A DNA stretch of 64,000 nucleotides, taken from NCBI GenBank assembly GCA_030152805.1, contig JASLIG010000104.1:29910-93909 (forward strand), written 5' to 3'. Shown here piece after piece: positions 54,178 through 64,000 of the stretch (positions are counted from its first letter, which is position 1; each line of letters begins with the position of its first letter). Under the pieces are notes generated by a model. It was not told where the DNA came from and ran no database searches. It was given only the letters and a program-made list of their open reading frames with translations. Made by a program: the position numbers and the translations under genes. Source of the DNA: Solirubrobacterales bacterium (lineage in GTDB: Bacteria > Actinomycetota > Thermoleophilia > Solirubrobacterales > 70-9).

Positions 54178-55374
54178 GTGGCAACCGCCGCGCCCCGCCG
54201 CCGCCTCCCCGCCCTGTTCTCGCTCTCGCGTCGCAACGGAGCGACGCCGAGCGAGCCGATAGAGGGGCGGGTGCGCCTCGGCCGCCGCACCAAGCACCTG
54301 GTCAAGCGGCTGGTCCCCGGCGACGTCGCCGTCATCGACCACGTCAACATCGACCGCATTGCCGCCGAGGAGCTGATCGCGACCGGCGTGCGGGCGGTGA
54401 TCAACGCCGCCGCATCGTCGGACGGGCGCTATCCGAACGCCGGCCCACTGCTGCTGGCGCAGGCCGGAATCACGTTGCTCGACGCCGAGGTCGGCGATCC
54501 CTTCGAGCTGCTCGGCGAAGGCGACCGGGTGACGATCGAAGGGGAGGCGGTGCTCGCCGCGGGGGAGCGGGTGCTGGAGGGCCGCGTGCTCACCGTCGAG
54601 GAGCTCGAGCGCCAGCGCGACGCGCAGCTCGAACGGGTCGACGAGGCGCTGGCCGAGTTCGCCGAGAACACGGTCGCCCACGTCCGTCAGGAGACGGACC
54701 TGCTGACCGGCAGCGTCGAGTTCCCGCCGACCCGCGCCTCCTTCCGCGACCGTCACGTGCTGATCGTCGTCCGCGGCGACCGCCACCGCCGCGACCTCAA
54801 GGCCTTGCGCGCCTACATCCGCGACGTGCGGCCGATCGTGGTCGCCGTCGACGGCGGCGCGGACGGCGTCCTGGAGGCGGGCATGAAGCCCGACGTGATC
54901 CTCGGCGACATGGACTCGGCCGGCGACGAGGCGCTCCGCTGCGGTGCCGAGCTGATTGTCCACGCCTATCCCGACGGCCGCGCCCCCGGCCGCCAGCGCC
55001 TGCTCGACATGGGCCTCGACCACACGCTGCTGCCGGCCGCCGGCACCAGCGAGGACGTCGCGATGCTGATGGCCCACGAGAAGGGGGCGGCGCTGATCGT
55101 CAGCGTCGGCGCCCACTTCAACCTGATCGAGTTCCTCGATCGCAAGCGCGGCGGCATGAGCTCGACCTTTCTCACGCGCCTGCGGATCGGCGAGAAGCTG
55201 GTCGACGCCAAGGGCGTGAGCAGGCTCTACAACCCGAGCTCGCCCTTCGGGCCGATGGTCCTCTTCATCGCCACCTTCGCCGTGCTTCTGACGATCCTCG
55301 TGATCACCTCGCCGGCGCTCAACGACCTCTTCCAGCTGGTCTGGCTGAAGATCAAGATCTGGCTCGGCCTGTAG
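54178..55374 (+). CDS. steA: SteA-like cytokinetic protein
   Basis: 398 residues from a GTG. The core resembles thiamine pyrophosphokinase (VAVDGGADGVLEAGMKPDVILGDMDSAGDEAL near 222-253). An N-terminal segment has RRTKHLVKRLVPGDVAVIDH. One membrane helix lies near 360-380 at the C-terminus. In Corynebacterium the SteA/SteB pair localises to the division site and links to peptidoglycan hydrolysis. The order recN-steA-steB-pyrG matches Rv1696-Rv1699. Confidence 0.88.
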   Translation: MATAAPRRRLPALFSLSRRNGATPSEPIEGRVRLGRRTKHLVKRLVPGDVAVIDHVNIDRIAAEELIATGVRAVINAAASSDGRYPNAGPLLLAQAGITLLDAEVGDPFELLGEGDRVTIEGEAVLAAGERVLEGRVLTVEELERQRDAQLERVDEALAEFAENTVAHVRQETDLLTGSVEFPPTRASFRDRHVLIVVRGDRHRRDLKALRAYIRDVRPIVVAVDGGADGVLEAGMKPDVILGDMDSAGDEALRCGAELIVHAYPDGRAPGRQRLLDMGLDHTLLPAAGTSEDVAMLMAHEKGAALIVSVGAHFNLIEFLDRKRGGMSSTFLTRLRIGEKLVDAKGVSRLYNPSSPFGPMVLFIATFAVLLTILVITSPALNDLFQLVWLKIKIWLGL

Positions 55375-55407
55375 CGCCGCGACGCCGCGGCATCTAGCCT
55401 CCCGCCG

Positions 55408-56282
55408 ATGGGTTACAGCGCTCGCTACCACGCCACTTCGTTGATCGCGGTCTTCCTCGCGCTCGCCGCCGGCATCTTGATAGGCGCCGAGTTCGGCGGT
55501 GACGCCCTTACCAACACCCGCAAGAACCTCGAGCAGAGCCTCACCGGCAACCTCCAGGACGCCCGCGAACGCGCCGACGAACTGAATGGCCGCTTGGCGC
55601 GCTCCGACGAATTCGCCAGCCGCGTCTACCCGGCCCTGGTGCGGGGACGCCTCGCGGGCCAGCGGATTGGTGTGGTCGCGATCGGCGACCTGCCGGGTGA
55701 CGCCACCTCGGCGATCGAGGATGCGCTCGGGCCGACCGGGGCGCGGCTGGTCGGGATCGGGGTCGTGCGCGAGCCAGTCGACCTGCGCGCCCTCGCTGGC
55801 GACCTGGCGAAAACGCGCTTCGCCGACATTCGCCGCAACGAAGACACGCTGACGGCCTTCGGCGCTGGGGTCGGGCGGCAGCTAATCCGGGGCGGCACCT
55901 TGCTCGAACGCGTGCGCCCGCACCTCTTTTCGCGGGCAAGCGGCAACTTCGGCGGGCTCGACGGCGTGATCGTCGTGCGCCAGACGCCGGAAGAACTGGG
56001 CACCCTGCAGCGAGCCCACGCCGCGGGGCTCGAATCGGCGCTGATGGCGGGGATCGCGGGAACGCGGAAGCCGGCGGTCGGGGTCGAGACCTCGACCACC
56101 GAACCGTCGTCGGTTTCCTTCTTCGCCGGCAACGACCTCTCCAGCGTCGACGACGTCGACACGGCGGCGGGCAAAGTGGCGACGGTCTTCGCCCTGCTCG
56201 GCGCCGAGGGGAGCTTCGGCGTCAAGGGCTCGGCCGACCGCTTGCTGCCCGACCTGTTGCCGCCGGCGGGGCCGGGCCGACC

Positions 56283-56286
<4 letters not shown>
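55408..56286 (+). CDS. steB: SteB/MctB-family protein (DUF3186-like)
   Basis: 292 residues. One N-terminal membrane helix (LIAVFLALAAGILIGAEF), then a coiled-coil (about 38-72) and a periplasmic alpha/beta domain. In mycobacteria the homolog Rv1698 was described as a channel-like protein in copper handling, and in Corynebacterium as SteB, partner of SteA. GAA Glu codons dominate in the exported domain, unlike steA. Overlaps the next gene by 4 bases. Confidence 0.85.
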
Positions 56287-58801
<2,515 letters not shown>

Positions 58802-58834
58802 CTTGGTCGTAACTCCCGGTTAGCCTGTCCAGCC

Positions 58835-59953
58835 GTGGAGAGATTGCACGAGACCTTCGTGAGGCTGTGCGAGATCCGTAGCCCCACCGGCGAGGAGCGC
58901 GAGGTGGCAGACACGATTGCGGCAGAGTTGCGGGCACTGGGGCTCGAGGTGAGTGAAGACGAGGCCGCCGGGCCAGCAGAAGCGGGGGCGGGGAACCTGC
59001 TCGCGCGCCTGCCGGGCCAGAGCGATGAGTGGGTGATGTTCTGCGCTCATATCGACACCGTTCCGCATAAGGGTCAGATCGAGGTCGTCGAAGTCGATGG
59101 GGTTTTTCGCAGCGCCGGTGAGACGATCCTCGGCGCCGACAACAAGGCGGCCGTCGCCGTCTTCATGGAGCTGGTGGCGCGGCACGCGGGAAGTGACGGG
59201 CCACCGCCGGTCGGCATCGAGCTGCTGCTGACCGTCGCCGAGGAGCAGGGCCTGCGCGGAGCCAAGGCCTTCGACGTCTCGGGGCTTCGCTCGAAGGCCG
59301 GCTTCGTGCTCGACCACGCCAGCGCGATCGGCGAGGTCATTGTCACCTCGCCGACGCAGCAGAGCGTGCGCGCCGACTTTGTTGGCGTCGAGGCCCACGC
59401 CGGGATCCGCCCGGAGGACGGCAGCAGCGCGATCGCGGCGGCGGCGGCGGCGATCACGCGCATGGAGCTGGGGCGGATCGACGAGGAGACGACCGCGAAC
59501 GTCGGCGTGATCGCCGGCGGCACCTCGGGCAACGTCGTCCCCGGCCATTGCGAGATCGTCGCCGAGGCGCGCAGCCTCGACGCCGGGCGCGCGGCCGAGG
59601 TCGCGGGCTCGCTCAGCGATGCCTGCACCTGGGGCGCCAGCGAGCACGGCTGCGACGCCGACGTGCGGATCGAAGAGCTCTTCCGTGGCTACAGGATCCC
59701 GCCGTCCTCGCCGGCCCTGGCGCTGGCCGAGGCGGGATTGCGCAGAGCGGGCCTCGAGCCGGAGCGGACCGCGACGGGCGGCGGCAGCGACGCCAACGCC
59801 CTGATCGTCGACGGCTTCGACTGCGTCCTGCTGGCCAACGGAACCGAGGCGAACCACACGCCGGACGAGTCGGTCAGCGCCCGCAACCTCGACGCGATGC
59901 TCGAGGTCTGCGAGGGCATCGTCGCCGAGGCAGCCGCGGCGCCCGCGCCGTGA
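58835..59953 (+). CDS. M20-family peptidase, PepT-like
   Basis: 372 residues from a GTG. Metal site motifs: FCAHIDTVPH near 70, LGADNKAAVAV near 103, TVAEEQGLRGAKAF near 133 with the catalytic Glu, and GGGSDANALI near 312. The middle is the dimerisation domain. Likely a tripeptide aminopeptidase or related deacylase. Its stop overlaps the next GTG. Confidence 0.88.
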   Translation: MERLHETFVRLCEIRSPTGEEREVADTIAAELRALGLEVSEDEAAGPAEAGAGNLLARLPGQSDEWVMFCAHIDTVPHKGQIEVVEVDGVFRSAGETILGADNKAAVAVFMELVARHAGSDGPPPVGIELLLTVAEEQGLRGAKAFDVSGLRSKAGFVLDHASAIGEVIVTSPTQQSVRADFVGVEAHAGIRPEDGSSAIAAAAAAITRMELGRIDEETTANVGVIAGGTSGNVVPGHCEIVAEARSLDAGRAAEVAGSLSDACTWGASEHGCDADVRIEELFRGYRIPPSSPALALAEAGLRRAGLEPERTATGGGSDANALIVDGFDCVLLANGTEANHTPDESVSARNLDAMLEVCEGIVAEAAAAPAP

Positions 59954-60999
59954 GTGGCCGCCTCAAGCTGCGCCGCGGCACCGTAGTCGCCGAGGAGCCG
60001 TTGACGGTCGAGGTCGACGGGGAGCGCCGGCCCGCCTGGGCCGACACCGTGCTGCTCGGCGAGATGCGCAAGGGCGACGAGGTCGTCGTCAACGTAGCGG
60101 CGCTGGACCTGGGTCTCGGCTCGGGGGGATTCGACGTCGTCCACGTCAACCTCACCCGTGGCCTCGAAGGCGGCGGCCCCTCCGGCGACGAGCACGTTAT
60201 GAAGCTCAACTACACGTCCCTCCAGCACGCCGTCGACCCCCTCGAGGGGTGCAACGCGTTGCCGTCCCCAGGGGACGGCAACGCGTTGCACCTGATCCCG
60301 GCGCTGGTCATTCCGTTGCACGGGCACCTGGCACCGGCGGTTTGGGCGGCGCGCCAAGCGGCTCCACGCATCAAGGTCGGCTACGTGCAGACCGGGGGAG
60401 GGGCCCTGCCCGGCTCGCTCAGTCGCGACGTGGCCGAGCTGCGCGAGCGGGACCTGCTCACTGGCCACATCACCGCGGCTCCCGCCTACGGCGGCGAGCG
60501 CGAGGCGATCTCCGTCGCCGCCGCCCTCGACGCCGCCGCCCACAGTCTCGGCTGGGACGCAGTCATTGCCGGCCCAGGCCCCGGCATCATCGGCTCCGAC
60601 ACCGGCCTAGGCCACGGCGGCATCGCCGCCCTCGACAACGCTCACGCCTCCCTTGCCCTGGGTCTCCCAACTCTCCTCTCCCCACGCCTCTCATCCTCCG
60701 ACCCCCGCGAGCGCCACAAACCCGTAAGCCACCACACCCTCACAGTCCTCAAGATGCTCCTCTCCTCAGTCGAGATCCCCGTCCCCTCCGGCAACCCGGT
60801 AGTCATCGCGACCCTCGCCGAAGCCGCCGCATGGCGCCACCGCCTCACTGAGGCGCCAGCCGACATCTCGGGCTACGAGTCAGCCGGACTCCCGTCCCGC
60901 ACGATGGGCCGCACCATCTCGGAGGATCCCCTCTTCTTCGCCGCAGCCCTGGCCTCAGGCAGAGCCCTTGCGGCTGCTTCGGCGGGTGGCACGGGCTGA
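59950..60999 (+). CDS. DUF3866-like protein interrupted in frame by a palindrome
   Basis: 349 residues. GTG overlaps the previous stop. Family-like blocks include HVMKLNYTSLQHAVDP, GYVQTGGGALPGSLS, AGPGPGIIGSDTGLGHGG and RLSSSDPRERHKPVSHHT. Actinobacterial members are encoded near xerD; no biochemical function is known. Between DPLEG and LIPALVIPLHG the protein carries 15 extra residues that are encoded exactly by a 45-base perfect palindrome. From about 60620 codons become more relaxed, with more A and T at third positions. Confidence 0.85.
   Translation: MSGRLKLRRGTVVAEEPLTVEVDGERRPAWADTVLLGEMRKGDEVVVNVAALDLGLGSGGFDVVHVNLTRGLEGGGPSGDEHVMKLNYTSLQHAVDPLEGCNALPSPGDGNALHLIPALVIPLHGHLAPAVWAARQAAPRIKVGYVQTGGGALPGSLSRDVAELRERDLLTGHITAAPAYGGEREAISVAAALDAAAHSLGWDAVIAGPGPGIIGSDTGLGHGGIAALDNAHASLALGLPTLLSPRLSSSDPRERHKPVSHHTLTVLKMLLSSVEIPVPSGNPVVIATLAEAAAWRHRLTEAPADISGYESAGLPSRTMGRTISEDPLFFAAALASGRALAAASAGGTG
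60248..60292. repeat. 45 bp near-perfect palindrome inside a CDS
   Basis: 22-base arms (60248-60269 and 60271-60292) are exact complements about a single A at 60270. The length is exactly 15 codons, so the frame is kept. It encodes GCNALPSPGDGNALH within the DUF3866 protein. It looks like a transposed palindromic element inserted into coding DNA. Confidence 0.8.
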
Positions 61000-61053
61000 G
61001 GGGGGCCGAGAACGGACGCCCTGCGCCCGCCCGCAGGCCCCCCTCAGCCCGTG
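60990..61053 (+). terminator. 18 bp hairpin at the end of the DUF3866 gene
   Basis: Perfect 18-base arms at 60990-61007 and 61036-61053, loop 28 bases. The left arm contains the stop codon of the gene. No T-run follows. It separates DUF3866 from xerD. Confidence 0.6.
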
Positions 61054-61126
61054 GCGGGTCCCGCGGCCAAGCGCATGGTCTCTTGCCAATCAAGGGCTCT
61101 TTCGATCAAGGGCGAAGCTCCCCGCC

Positions 61127-62071
61127 ATGGTCGTCGCCGATCCACCGCGCACTGAGTCCCGCTTCGAGTCGCTCGTCCTCGACTTCCTCGCCTATCTGGA
61201 GCTCGAGCGCGGCCTCTCGCGCAACACGCTCGATGCCTACCGGACCGACCTGCACCAGTACGGCGAGTACTTGTCGGCGCACGGCATCGACGCGCTCGAC
61301 GCCGGCCCGGCCGACATTGGCGAGTTCCTCGCCGAGCTCGCGACGGGGAACGGTCGCCCTGCCTACTCCTCGGCGACCGTGCACCGCAAGGCCGCCTGCC
61401 TGCGCTCCTTCTACAAGCAACTGCGCCGCGACGAGCTGATCGGCGACGATCCGACAGCAGCGCTGAGCGCGCCGCGCCGGGCGAAAAAGCTGCCGCAGGT
61501 GCTCAACTACGCGGAGGTGCAGAAGCTACTGGCGGCACCGCGCGGCGACGAGCCCACGACGCTCCGCGACCGGGCGCTGCTCGAGGTGATGTACGCCTGC
61601 GGACTGCGCGCCTCGGAGACGATCGGCCTGGAGCTGGCAGACGTAGACCTGCACGAGGGCTTCCTGCGCGCCCGCGGTAAGGGCAGCAAGGAACGATTGG
61701 TGCCGCTCGGCCGCAAGGCGATCGCGGCGATCTCGTCTTACCTGCGCGGCGCCCGCCCGAAGCTGGTCGGCGAGCGTCATGAGCCCAAGCTCTTCGTCAA
61801 CTTCCGCGGTGGACCGCTCAGCCGCCAGGGCCTCTACAAAATCGTCCAGCGCAACGCCCGCGAGGCTGGCCTCGCGGGCCAGCTCAGCCCGCACACACTG
61901 CGCCACAGCTTCGCCACCCATCTGCTCGCCGGCGGCTGCGACCTGCGCGCCGTCCAGGAGATGCTCGGCCACGCCGACATTTCCACGACCCAGATGTACA
62001 CGCACCTCTCCGGCGACCACCTCAAAGAGGCCTACTTCAAGGCCCACCCCCGCGCCACCGCCCAGCCCTGA
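61127..62071 (+). CDS. xerD: Tyrosine recombinase XerD
   Basis: 314 residues from the ATG at 61127; an upstream frame to 60968 runs through the hairpin. The SAM-like N-domain (FLAYLELERGLSRNTLDAY) is followed by the catalytic domain: Arg in YACGLRASE (near 161), HTLRHSFATHLLAGG (His, Arg), LGHADISTTQMYTHL (His, Tyr near 291). It resolves chromosome dimers at dif with a partner. Rv1701 in the matching mycobacterial run is xerD, so D rather than C. Confidence 0.92.
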   Translation: MVVADPPRTESRFESLVLDFLAYLELERGLSRNTLDAYRTDLHQYGEYLSAHGIDALDAGPADIGEFLAELATGNGRPAYSSATVHRKAACLRSFYKQLRRDELIGDDPTAALSAPRRAKKLPQVLNYAEVQKLLAAPRGDEPTTLRDRALLEVMYACGLRASETIGLELADVDLHEGFLRARGKGSKERLVPLGRKAIAAISSYLRGARPKLVGERHEPKLFVNFRGGPLSRQGLYKIVQRNAREAGLAGQLSPHTLRHSFATHLLAGGCDLRAVQEMLGHADISTTQMYTHLSGDHLKEAYFKAHPRATAQP

Positions 62072-62110
62072 GGTCGCAGTTTCTTCCGCCTTGCGGAAGA
62101 AACTGCGACC
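62072..62110 (+). terminator. 18 bp perfect hairpin after xerD
   Basis: Arms 62072-62089 and 62093-62110 are exact complements with a 3-base loop, starting on the base after the stop. The arms contain TTTCTTCC/GGAAGAAA. No T-run follows on the plus strand. Confidence 0.7.
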
Positions 62111-62201
62111 GCGAGCGGTCAGCGGGGCCGATGTCGCGCTGCTGTCGTACTTGTTGCCGCATACCGGCGGGAAATGCGACCGCATGAGATAGAACTGGCG
62201 G

Positions 62202-63110
62202 ATGCCCGAGCTGCCGGAGGTGGAGACCGTTTGCCGGCAGCTCGATCCTGAGCTGGCGGGACGGCGGATCGAGCGGATGGGGGTGCTCGACGCGCGCTGG
62301 TGCCGGCCGGTGGCGCCAAAAGAGCTCGAAGCGGCGGTTGCGGGGGCGACAATCGAGGGGCTCGGGCGGCGGGGAAAGTACCTGCTGCTGGGGCTCGACG
62401 GCGAGAGGACTTTGGTCATGCACCTGCGCATGACCGGCAACCTGGTCCTGGTCGAGGGCGAGGACAAGCTCGATCCCTCCGAAGGACGGCGCCTGTGCGA
62501 GGCGGAGCGCTCGGTCTCCGAGCGCCACCTGCGGGCACGCTTCACACTCGATGACGGGCGCGAGGTCTGGTTCACCGATCCGCGCCGCTTCGGCGAGGCC
62601 TTCCTGATCGCCAATGCGAACCTCGGCGAGCGCTTCGCCAAGCTCGGGGTCGAGCCGTTCTCCGAGGAGTTCACGGCCGATGCGTTGGGCGCGATGGTCG
62701 CCGGGCGCACGGTGCCACTCAAGTCGTTTCTGCTCGACCAAGCCGGTGTTGCGGGCGTCGGCAACATCTACGCCGACGAGGCGCTCTTCCGGGCGCGCCT
62801 CCATCCGCTCTCTCCCGCCGGGTCGATGAAGCCTGAGCACCACATCGCTTTGCGCGACGCGGTGGTGGCGGCGCTGGAGGCCGGGATCGAGGGGGGCGGC
62901 GCGTCGATCGACGATTATCGCGACGGCCGCGGCGAGAAGGGGACGATGCAGGACGAGTTCCTCGTCCATACCCGTGAGGGCGAGGACTGCCCCCGGTGCG
63001 GTGGGACGATCGTCCGGATCGTCGTCTCCAGCCGCTCGACCTACTACTGCCCGAGCTGTCAGGTGCGACTGCGGCGCCGTCCACGGCGCCGGCGTCCCGC
63101 GCGGAAGTAG
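62202..63110 (+). CDS. mutM: Formamidopyrimidine-DNA glycosylase
   Basis: 302 residues. PELPEVETVCRQL at the N-terminus supplies the catalytic Pro and Glu; LGRRGKYLLL holds the beta-elimination Lys. The helix-two-turn-helix has GVGNIYADEALFRARLHP. A C-terminal zinc finger CPRCGG...YYCPSCQ follows. It removes 8-oxoguanine and Fapy bases and nicks the strand. The basic tail after the zinc finger (RRRPRRRRPARK) is an extension. Confidence 0.94.
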   Translation: MPELPEVETVCRQLDPELAGRRIERMGVLDARWCRPVAPKELEAAVAGATIEGLGRRGKYLLLGLDGERTLVMHLRMTGNLVLVEGEDKLDPSEGRRLCEAERSVSERHLRARFTLDDGREVWFTDPRRFGEAFLIANANLGERFAKLGVEPFSEEFTADALGAMVAGRTVPLKSFLLDQAGVAGVGNIYADEALFRARLHPLSPAGSMKPEHHIALRDAVVAALEAGIEGGGASIDDYRDGRGEKGTMQDEFLVHTREGEDCPRCGGTIVRIVVSSRSTYYCPSCQVRLRRRPRRRRPARK

Positions 63111-63179
63111 CCCGCACGGTCGGCCAAACGGCGCCCGCGATGGTGGGCCGTCCGGCCCGTCGTTCATCGTAAATCGGCT

Positions 63180-63905
63180 ATGGCTGGACGCTCGCTGAAG
63201 ACCGAGGCAGTGGTGCTGCGCAGTATCCGCTACGGCGAGGCCGATCGCATTCTCCACCTCTACTCGAAGACCCGCGGGCGAATCGGCGCGATCGCCAAGG
63301 GGGCGCGGCGGCCGAAGTCGCGCTTCGGGGGGCGGCTCGAGCCCTTCTTCCGGCTGGACCTGGTCCTGCACGAAGGCCGTGGCGAGCTCCTCACCGTGAC
63401 CAACGTCGCCACCCTCGACGGTTACCCGCGCTTGCGAGCTTCCGGCGCGGCCCTCAATGCCGGCGCCCGTGCCTGCGACGCGGTGCTGCGCCTACTCGAC
63501 TCGACCGAGCCCAACCCGCCCGCCTACAACCTGCTCTGCCGCTACTTGGAGATTCTCGACGATCCGGCCGAGGTGGGGATGGCCGGCCTGGAGACGGCGC
63601 TTTCCTTCCGGCTCAAGCTGGCATTGGCAGCAGGCTTCGTCCCCGAGCTGGCCGCTTGCGCACATTGCGGCGAGGGCGAGCACCTGAGCGGCTTCTCCGG
63701 GGCCGCCGGGGGCGTCGTCTGCGTCAGCTGCGAAAGGGGCGCCTTTCCGCTTTCCGAGGCGGCGCATCGCTTCATGGTCGGCGCGATCGGCAGCCCGCTT
63801 GCCGAGGCCCCCGCCGCCGAGGAGAGGGCGCTGCGTCAGGTCGAGCGCGCCATCGGCGAGACGCTCGAGCATCACGCCCATGTACAGCTGCGCGCAGCCG
63901 CCTGA
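63180..63905 (+). CDS. recO: DNA repair protein RecO
   Basis: 241 residues. The OB-fold N-domain has KTEAVVLRSIRYGEADRILHLYS and GAIAKGARRPKSRFGGRLEPF. The helical C-domain has a four-Cys zinc site, CAHCGEG then CVSCERG. RecO helps load RecA with RecR onto SSB-coated gaps. Next to mutM, this forms a repair pair. Confidence 0.93.
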   Translation: MAGRSLKTEAVVLRSIRYGEADRILHLYSKTRGRIGAIAKGARRPKSRFGGRLEPFFRLDLVLHEGRGELLTVTNVATLDGYPRLRASGAALNAGARACDAVLRLLDSTEPNPPAYNLLCRYLEILDDPAEVGMAGLETALSFRLKLALAAGFVPELAACAHCGEGEHLSGFSGAAGGVVCVSCERGAFPLSEAAHRFMVGAIGSPLAEAPAAEERALRQVERAIGETLEHHAHVQLRAAA

Positions 63906-63913
63906 GAGGAGAT

Positions 63914-63965
63914 GGGGAGGGGCTCGGCGGAGCAACAGCGGGGAGGCTCCGCCGAGCCCCTCCCC
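63914..63965 (+). terminator. 20 bp perfect hairpin after recO
   Basis: Arms 63914-63933 and 63946-63965 are exact complements, loop 12 bases, beginning 8 bases after the stop. GC-rich with no clear T-run. Confidence 0.65.
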
Positions 63966-64000
63966 CTCTCCTTATGATCGACAGGTGCCCGTAACTGCCA

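Noticed and set aside
60600..60850. Shift to lower third-position GC at the end of DUF3866
   Set aside because: Noted as possible transfer, but the protein motifs continue without break, so relaxed codon use is the simpler reading.
63985..64000. GTG start of a possible next gene (reads MPVTA) at the right edge
   Set aside because: Only five codons are visible. It may be the next operon gene but nothing can be supported.

Overview
The window looks like chromosomal DNA from a high-GC actinobacterium, most likely of the Thermoleophilia/Solirubrobacterales type. This is inferred from the very GC-rich coding bias, many GTG and TTG starts, stop-start overlaps, an AspRS with non-discriminating features, and a tlyA-nadK-recN-steA-steB-pyrG-xerD order that matches the Mycobacterium tuberculosis Rv1694-Rv1701 neighbourhood. 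The right two thirds is dominated by housekeeping genes in conserved order. Accessory genes sit between these conserved blocks.

1-11.5 kb is a secretome region: two tandem Cys-rich secreted paralogs, an operon of a giant beta-propeller protein, a 921-residue repeat protein and a collagen-like protein, then an ETF-quinone oxidoreductase and another secreted protein. 11.6-13.9 kb carries a small membrane protein, a HigBA-type toxin-antitoxin pair, a membrane protein and a tRNA with anticodon CAT. 14.0-20.2 kb is an M29 peptidase, a formimidoyltransferase-like gene and a coupled MBL-hisS-aspS run. 20.2-25 kb has a possible 6S RNA, a DUF559 gene, an IscU-like/MnmA fusion, a small secreted repeat protein and an ECF sigma factor with a fused zinc finger.

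25-34 kb is alaS-ruvX-mltG-aroE-aroC-aroKB(fused)-aroQ-pepP, linking translation, cell wall and four shikimate-pathway steps. 34-40 kb interposes a diguanylate cyclase, an M42 peptidase, an SDR and secreted proteins around efp. 40-43.5 kb is nusB-xseB-like-ispA-dxs. In many bacteria dxs is followed directly by tlyA. Here a ~5 kb segment (43.66-48.71 kb) lies between them, bounded by two same-orientation copies of a ~50 bp repeat. It carries a membrane-anchored NACHT NTPase, a four-helix membrane protein and an IPT/PASTA secreted protein. This is the best candidate in the window for an undescribed (possibly defence) system.

49-64 kb continues the conserved order: tlyA-nadK-(MFS)-recN-steA-steB-PNPT transferase-pyrG-M20 peptidase-DUF3866-xerD-mutM-recO. 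This stretch has several long perfect inverted repeats, including a 45 bp palindrome inserted in frame in the DUF3866 gene and a 117 bp structured element between nadK and the MFS gene. Genes for exported proteins also use GAA for Glu much more than the cytosolic genes, which use GAG. All functional statements come from reading motifs by eye; no database search was run.
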